Below are positions 61,211-64,000 of a DNA stretch of 64,000 bases, in pieces; the first letter of the stretch is position 1; each line of letters begins with the position of its first letter. The DNA lies in NCBI GenBank assembly GCA_965230565.1, contig CBDDLH010000012.1:558001-622000 (forward strand). Reading direction: 5' to 3'. Position numbers and translations under genes: made by a program. The notes under the pieces are model-generated. The model searched no databases and was not told the origin of the DNA. It saw only the letters and a list, made by a program, of their open reading frames with translations. Source of the DNA: BCD1 sp965230565 (GTDB lineage Bacteria; Bacteroidota; Bacteroidia; Chitinophagales; Saprospiraceae).

Positions 61211-62005
61211 ATGGAATCAAAAACCAAACGAACCAATGTAATTTTTGCATCTATTAATGTAGTGTTGTTTATAGGTGTCGTTGTTGTAAATGCTCTTGCG
61301 AGTATATTGCCGATTAATGGAATGGACACAGGAGAGTTGTCAGATTTGTACCCGAATCTTTTTGTGCCGGCAGGACTTACCTTTTCGATTTGGGGCATTA
61401 TTTATCTTTTGCTATTGGGAATGGTAATCAATCAGTTGGTTTCAGCTGTTCGCGAAAAGGAATCAAGTATGCTTTCTGTGTCGGCAAGCAGAGTATTGGG
61501 CGTAAACTTTTTGCTCAATATGGCCTGGATACTGGCCTGGCATTACCAATTGGTCGGTCTTTCTCTACTCATTATGATCGGTTTGCTTTTGACATTGGTC
61601 TATTTGTTCAGAGAAGTGGATAGCATGTCATTAAAAAAATCAGGTCAAAAGTTGCTGGTTCTCGTCCCGATCAGTGTTTATTTGGGATGGATATCCGTTG
61701 CAACCATTGCGAATGTTACTACCTGGTTGGTGAATATGAATTGGGACGGGTTTGGAATTTCTCCTGTGAGTTGGACTATCCTTGTAATTTTGGTGGGAGG
61801 TTTATTGGCAGTGTTGATGCTTCGGTTGCGGAAAAGTCTCGCGTATGCTGCTGTAGTTTTATGGGCTTATTTGGGCATAGTTATTAAAAGAATGGCTGCC
61901 GAACCTATTGAGAACGGGATCATTTACACCGTTTATGGTGTAATGGCTGTCATAGCTGTTCTCATGGTCTTGATTAACAAAATTCGCAAACCTGAGGAGG
62001 ACTAG
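61211..62005 (+). CDS. TspO/MBR-related membrane protein
   Basis: A 264-aa protein with seven or eight predicted membrane helices. LFVPAGLTFSIWGIIYLLL, then LNMAWILAWHY and LVPISVYLGWISVATIAN resemble the W-rich helices of the TspO/MBR family, though the protein is longer than TspO (about 160 aa) and is probably a two-part relative. TspO proteins bind tetrapyrroles and, in some bacteria, regulate carotenoid synthesis in response to light or oxygen, so a gene divergent from crtY is suggestive. Function is otherwise unknown. Confidence 0.75.
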   Translation: MESKTKRTNVIFASINVVLFIGVVVVNALASILPINGMDTGELSDLYPNLFVPAGLTFSIWGIIYLLLLGMVINQLVSAVREKESSMLSVSASRVLGVNFLLNMAWILAWHYQLVGLSLLIMIGLLLTLVYLFREVDSMSLKKSGQKLLVLVPISVYLGWISVATIANVTTWLVNMNWDGFGISPVSWTILVILVGGLLAVLMLRLRKSLAYAAVVLWAYLGIVIKRMAAEPIENGIIYTVYGVMAVIAVLMVLINKIRKPEED

Positions 62006-62049
62006 CCATAAACCTTAAAACGGGTATTTTGTTAGTGTAATAAAAAATC

Positions 62050-62349
62050 ATGAACACAGCATACCCGTTGATCAATAATGAGGCCGCAAAAAGATATGAA
62101 TTTCATATTGAGGATCAGACGCCCCTCATTGAATATATTTTAACCAGTCAGAAGATTTTCCTCACCCACACGGAGGTGCCCAAACCGTTGGAAGGCAAGG
62201 GCATTGGATCGGCACTTATTAAAAGTGTTTTGGAGGACATCGATCAAAAAGGATTGACTTTGGTGCCTTTATGTCCGTTTGTGGCTGCTTATATCAAAAG
62301 GCATCCGGAGTGGAAAAGGCTGGTGCTGAAAGGTATAAAAGTTGAATAA
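62050..62349 (+). CDS. Small GNAT-like acetyltransferase (YidJ-like)
   Basis: A 99-aa protein matching the short GNAT-type group of COG2388: FHIEDQTPLIEYIL, then THTEVPKPLEGKGIGSALIK (the acetyl-CoA loop is EGKGIG), then LVPLCPFVAAYIKRHPEW. All core blocks are present at normal length. The gene starts 44 bases after the TspO-like stop and may be co-transcribed. Substrate unknown. Confidence 0.9.
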   Translation: MNTAYPLINNEAAKRYEFHIEDQTPLIEYILTSQKIFLTHTEVPKPLEGKGIGSALIKSVLEDIDQKGLTLVPLCPFVAAYIKRHPEWKRLVLKGIKVE

Positions 62350-62369
62350 TACCGAAACTTGATATCAAA

Positions 62370-62413
62370 AAAAATCCCGAATTCCACTAGTTAAGGCAGA
62401 ATTCGGGATTTTT
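62370..62413. terminator. Bidirectional terminator
   Basis: A 15-bp stem (62370-62384 with 62399-62413) is flanked by A- and T-runs. It lies between the convergent GNAT and HlyD genes and serves both. Confidence 0.9.
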
Positions 62414-62444
62414 ATATAAGTTGATATTCAAGGCTTGCTGTCTA

Positions 62445-63827
62445 TCATTTTTTATCGTTACTGTAGAAATCTTCTTCTGAAGTTTTTTCGACGGTATCTC
62501 CTTCTTTCAATTTTCTGGAAATGGCTGTATACGGACCGGTAACGACCTCTTCATCTCCCTTAAGGCCGGTGAGCACCTGGATGTAATCATCATCCTGGAT
62601 GCCGGTGGTTACTTCAACTCTCTTGACGGTATCTGCTTCTGTTGTTATGAAAACAACTTCGATAAGATCTTTTTCGTCTTCTTCTTCATCGTCATTCTTT
62701 TTAGGACCTTTTTTGCCCTTGTCTTCGTCCTTTTCGCGGGTAGTTACGGCCTGGATCGGGATGCTGATTACATCCTCCACAGATTTTGTTTTGATCTCTA
62801 CTGTAGCAGACATTCCCGGGCGGAAAGGATAAGGTTTGTCAGCACTTACGATATCCTGGTAGGATTCCGGGTTGATGCTAATGCGCACTTCAAAATTGGT
62901 TACCTGATCCGAGGTCAGAGAGGCAGTAGCGCTGTTGGCAGCAGAGTGTGCAATCTGGGTGACGACTCCTTTAAATTTTCTTCCGAGGTAAGCATCAACT
63001 TCAATTTCCGCTTCATTGCCAAGGGCAACACTTGGGATATCATTTTCACTAACATCCACGCGTACTTCCATGGCGTTGAGGTTGGCCAGGCGCATCATTT
63101 CCGTTCCCTGCATCTGGATGGTACCTACAACGCGTTCCCCTTGTTCAACATTCAAGCTGGAAACGATACCGCTCACAGGAGCGAAAATGGTAGTTCTTCT
63201 GAGGCTGGTCTGCATTTCCTTGAGCATGGCCTCTGAACTTTCTACGGAGAATTTGGCAGCCCTGGCAGATTCCTCACCCGACTTGATATTGGCGTCGGCA
63301 GCCCGCAGATTAGCTTCCAAACCACGCAGGGTCGATAGCGAAGCTTCGAAATCGGCCTGTGAGATCACCCCGTCGCGTTTGAGATCTTCATTACGCTCAT
63401 GAATGGTGCGGGCATTTTCCAACTGAGCCAGAATTTGTTCTTTTTGTGCCTTAAAGGTTTCAATACCTGCCTTGGCATTACTCAACTGTGCCTTAGCACT
63501 GTTAACATTAGCTGTACCTCGCTCCACCTGAGACTGATAGGCGTCCGGGTCAATCTTTGCCAACAATTGTCCTTGCACTACTGAATCTCCTTCAGCGATG
63601 TAGAGTTCTACGACCTCACCAGATACATCAGAACTGATCTTAACTTCTTTTTGAGGAAAGACCTTCCCACTGGCGGCTACAATTTCCTGAATGGTTCTTT
63701 TTTCAACCTTTTCTACGATAACTTTCTCACCTTTGGGTTTTTGATTGCTTTTCCATGCAGCCAATACTGCCAGCAGGACGATAACTCCAACAAGTGCGTA
63801 AATCAGGGTATTTTTCCGTTTTGCCAT
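62445..63827 (-). CDS. HlyD-type efflux adaptor (RND/MacA-like)
   Basis: A 460-aa periplasmic adaptor. One N-terminal membrane anchor (about 7-25), the first half of a biotinyl-lipoyl-like domain (VAASGKVFPQKEVKISSDVSG), a long coiled coil (about 95-210), the second lipoyl half (APVSGIVSSLNVEQGERV), a beta-barrel (VALGNEAEIEVDAYLGRKFKG in part) and a membrane-proximal domain (TVKRVEVTTGIQDDDYIQV). Between barrel and last domain is an unusual Lys/Asp/Glu-rich insertion (about 62665-62740 in DNA). Such adaptors join an inner-membrane ABC or RND pump to a TolC channel. No pump gene lies downstream, where a terminator follows; partners are probably upstream of the gene, outside the window. Confidence 0.92.
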   Translation of the reverse strand: MAKRKNTLIYALVGVIVLLAVLAAWKSNQKPKGEKVIVEKVEKRTIQEIVAASGKVFPQKEVKISSDVSGEVVELYIAEGDSVVQGQLLAKIDPDAYQSQVERGTANVNSAKAQLSNAKAGIETFKAQKEQILAQLENARTIHERNEDLKRDGVISQADFEASLSTLRGLEANLRAADANIKSGEESARAAKFSVESSEAMLKEMQTSLRRTTIFAPVSGIVSSLNVEQGERVVGTIQMQGTEMMRLANLNAMEVRVDVSENDIPSVALGNEAEIEVDAYLGRKFKGVVTQIAHSAANSATASLTSDQVTNFEVRISINPESYQDIVSADKPYPFRPGMSATVEIKTKSVEDVISIPIQAVTTREKDEDKGKKGPKKNDDEEEDEKDLIEVVFITTEADTVKRVEVTTGIQDDDYIQVLTGLKGDEEVVTGPYTAISRKLKEGDTVEKTSEEDFYSNDKK

Positions 63828-63870
63828 TTTATTTTGCTATTTAATTTTATTTAGATGATGCTTTTCAATG

Positions 63871-63975
63871 CCATTTTTAACCGCTAGGTTCGCCAGGGTT
63901 TCGCCAGGAACCCAAAGATTTTTAATTTTTTCCTTGCGAACCTTGCGCATTCATTGCGTCCCTGCGGTTAAGAAA
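63871..63975. repeat. Dispersed repeat text at the window end
   Basis: TTAACCGCTAGGTTCGCCAGG, then CCTTGCGAACCTTGCGCATT and GCGTCCCTGCGGTTAAG form an imperfect inverted arrangement (TTAACCGC near 63878 with GCGGTTAA near 63964). The same text occurs at 23519-23733 and 32744-32774. Confidence 0.5.
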
Positions 63976-64000
63976 ATAAATGATCACTATCAATCCAAAA

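Noticed and set aside
1..64000. Mobile elements, rRNA, tRNA, prophage
   Set aside because: No transposase, integrase, tRNA-like or rRNA-like sequence was recognised on reading both strands; this is a negative by eye only.

Overview
The window is chromosomal DNA from a member of the Bacteroidota, most likely the Saprospiria (Saprospiraceae/Lewinella/Haliscomenobacter side). The signs are: many secreted proteins ending in type IX secretion (T9SS) C-terminal domains of both type A and type B; a PorP/SprF protein next to an OmpA/propeller protein and a giant type B cargo; promoters of the Bacteroidota form TTTG-N19-21-TAnnTTTG; almost no Shine-Dalgarno sequences; a lycopene cyclase; and intergenic regions full of degenerate dispersed repeats. 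No transposase, integrase, rRNA, tRNA or CRISPR array was seen.

Layout. 1-9451: the end of a sialate O-acetylesterase, a DUF4382 lipoprotein, a 503-aa helical protein of unknown function with a consensus promoter, then three T9SS type A secreted proteins (a lamin-tail protein, a subtilisin with SLH-like repeats, and a jelly-roll-like protein). 9467-21720: a metal-homeostasis locus, probably for zinc. It holds a His-rich lipoprotein, a TonB-dependent receptor, a DUF4625 lipoprotein, a Fur-family (Zur-like) repressor, a NosF-like ABC ATPase with two DUF3526-type permeases, a CxxC flavoprotein, a MerC-like protein, and a MacB-like ABC pair whose permease has a His-rich loop, followed by a DUF3299-like protein. 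Four copies of a palindrome (core GCAAC-N3-GTTGC) sit on its promoters and look like the repressor's operator. 21931-32848: a T9SS cargo, two secreted unknowns, a metallophosphoesterase plus CDP-alcohol phosphatidyltransferase pair, exodeoxyribonuclease III plus GNAT, an outer-membrane barrel, a candidate small RNA, a lone VWA protein, a small HExxH protein and a DUF2147 protein. 32849-40946: a three-part peptidase-like/TolB-propeller/Omp85-like protein, an MBL hydrolase, an alpha/beta hydrolase, a TPR protein, a radical SAM/SPASM protein and dodecin. 40934-51400: an apparent operon of a 2380-aa type B cargo, PorP/SprF and an OmpA/propeller protein. 51401-59743: a repeat-rich 1-kb gap and three more T9SS cargos. 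59958-64000: lycopene cyclase, a TspO-like membrane protein, a small GNAT and an HlyD-type adaptor.

The most interesting part is the 9.5-21.7 kb metal locus. Outer-membrane uptake, surface and periplasmic metal-binding proteins, two unrelated ABC systems and a thiol-redox flavoprotein appear to share one operator. All functional names are inferred from motifs read by eye; no database search was run.
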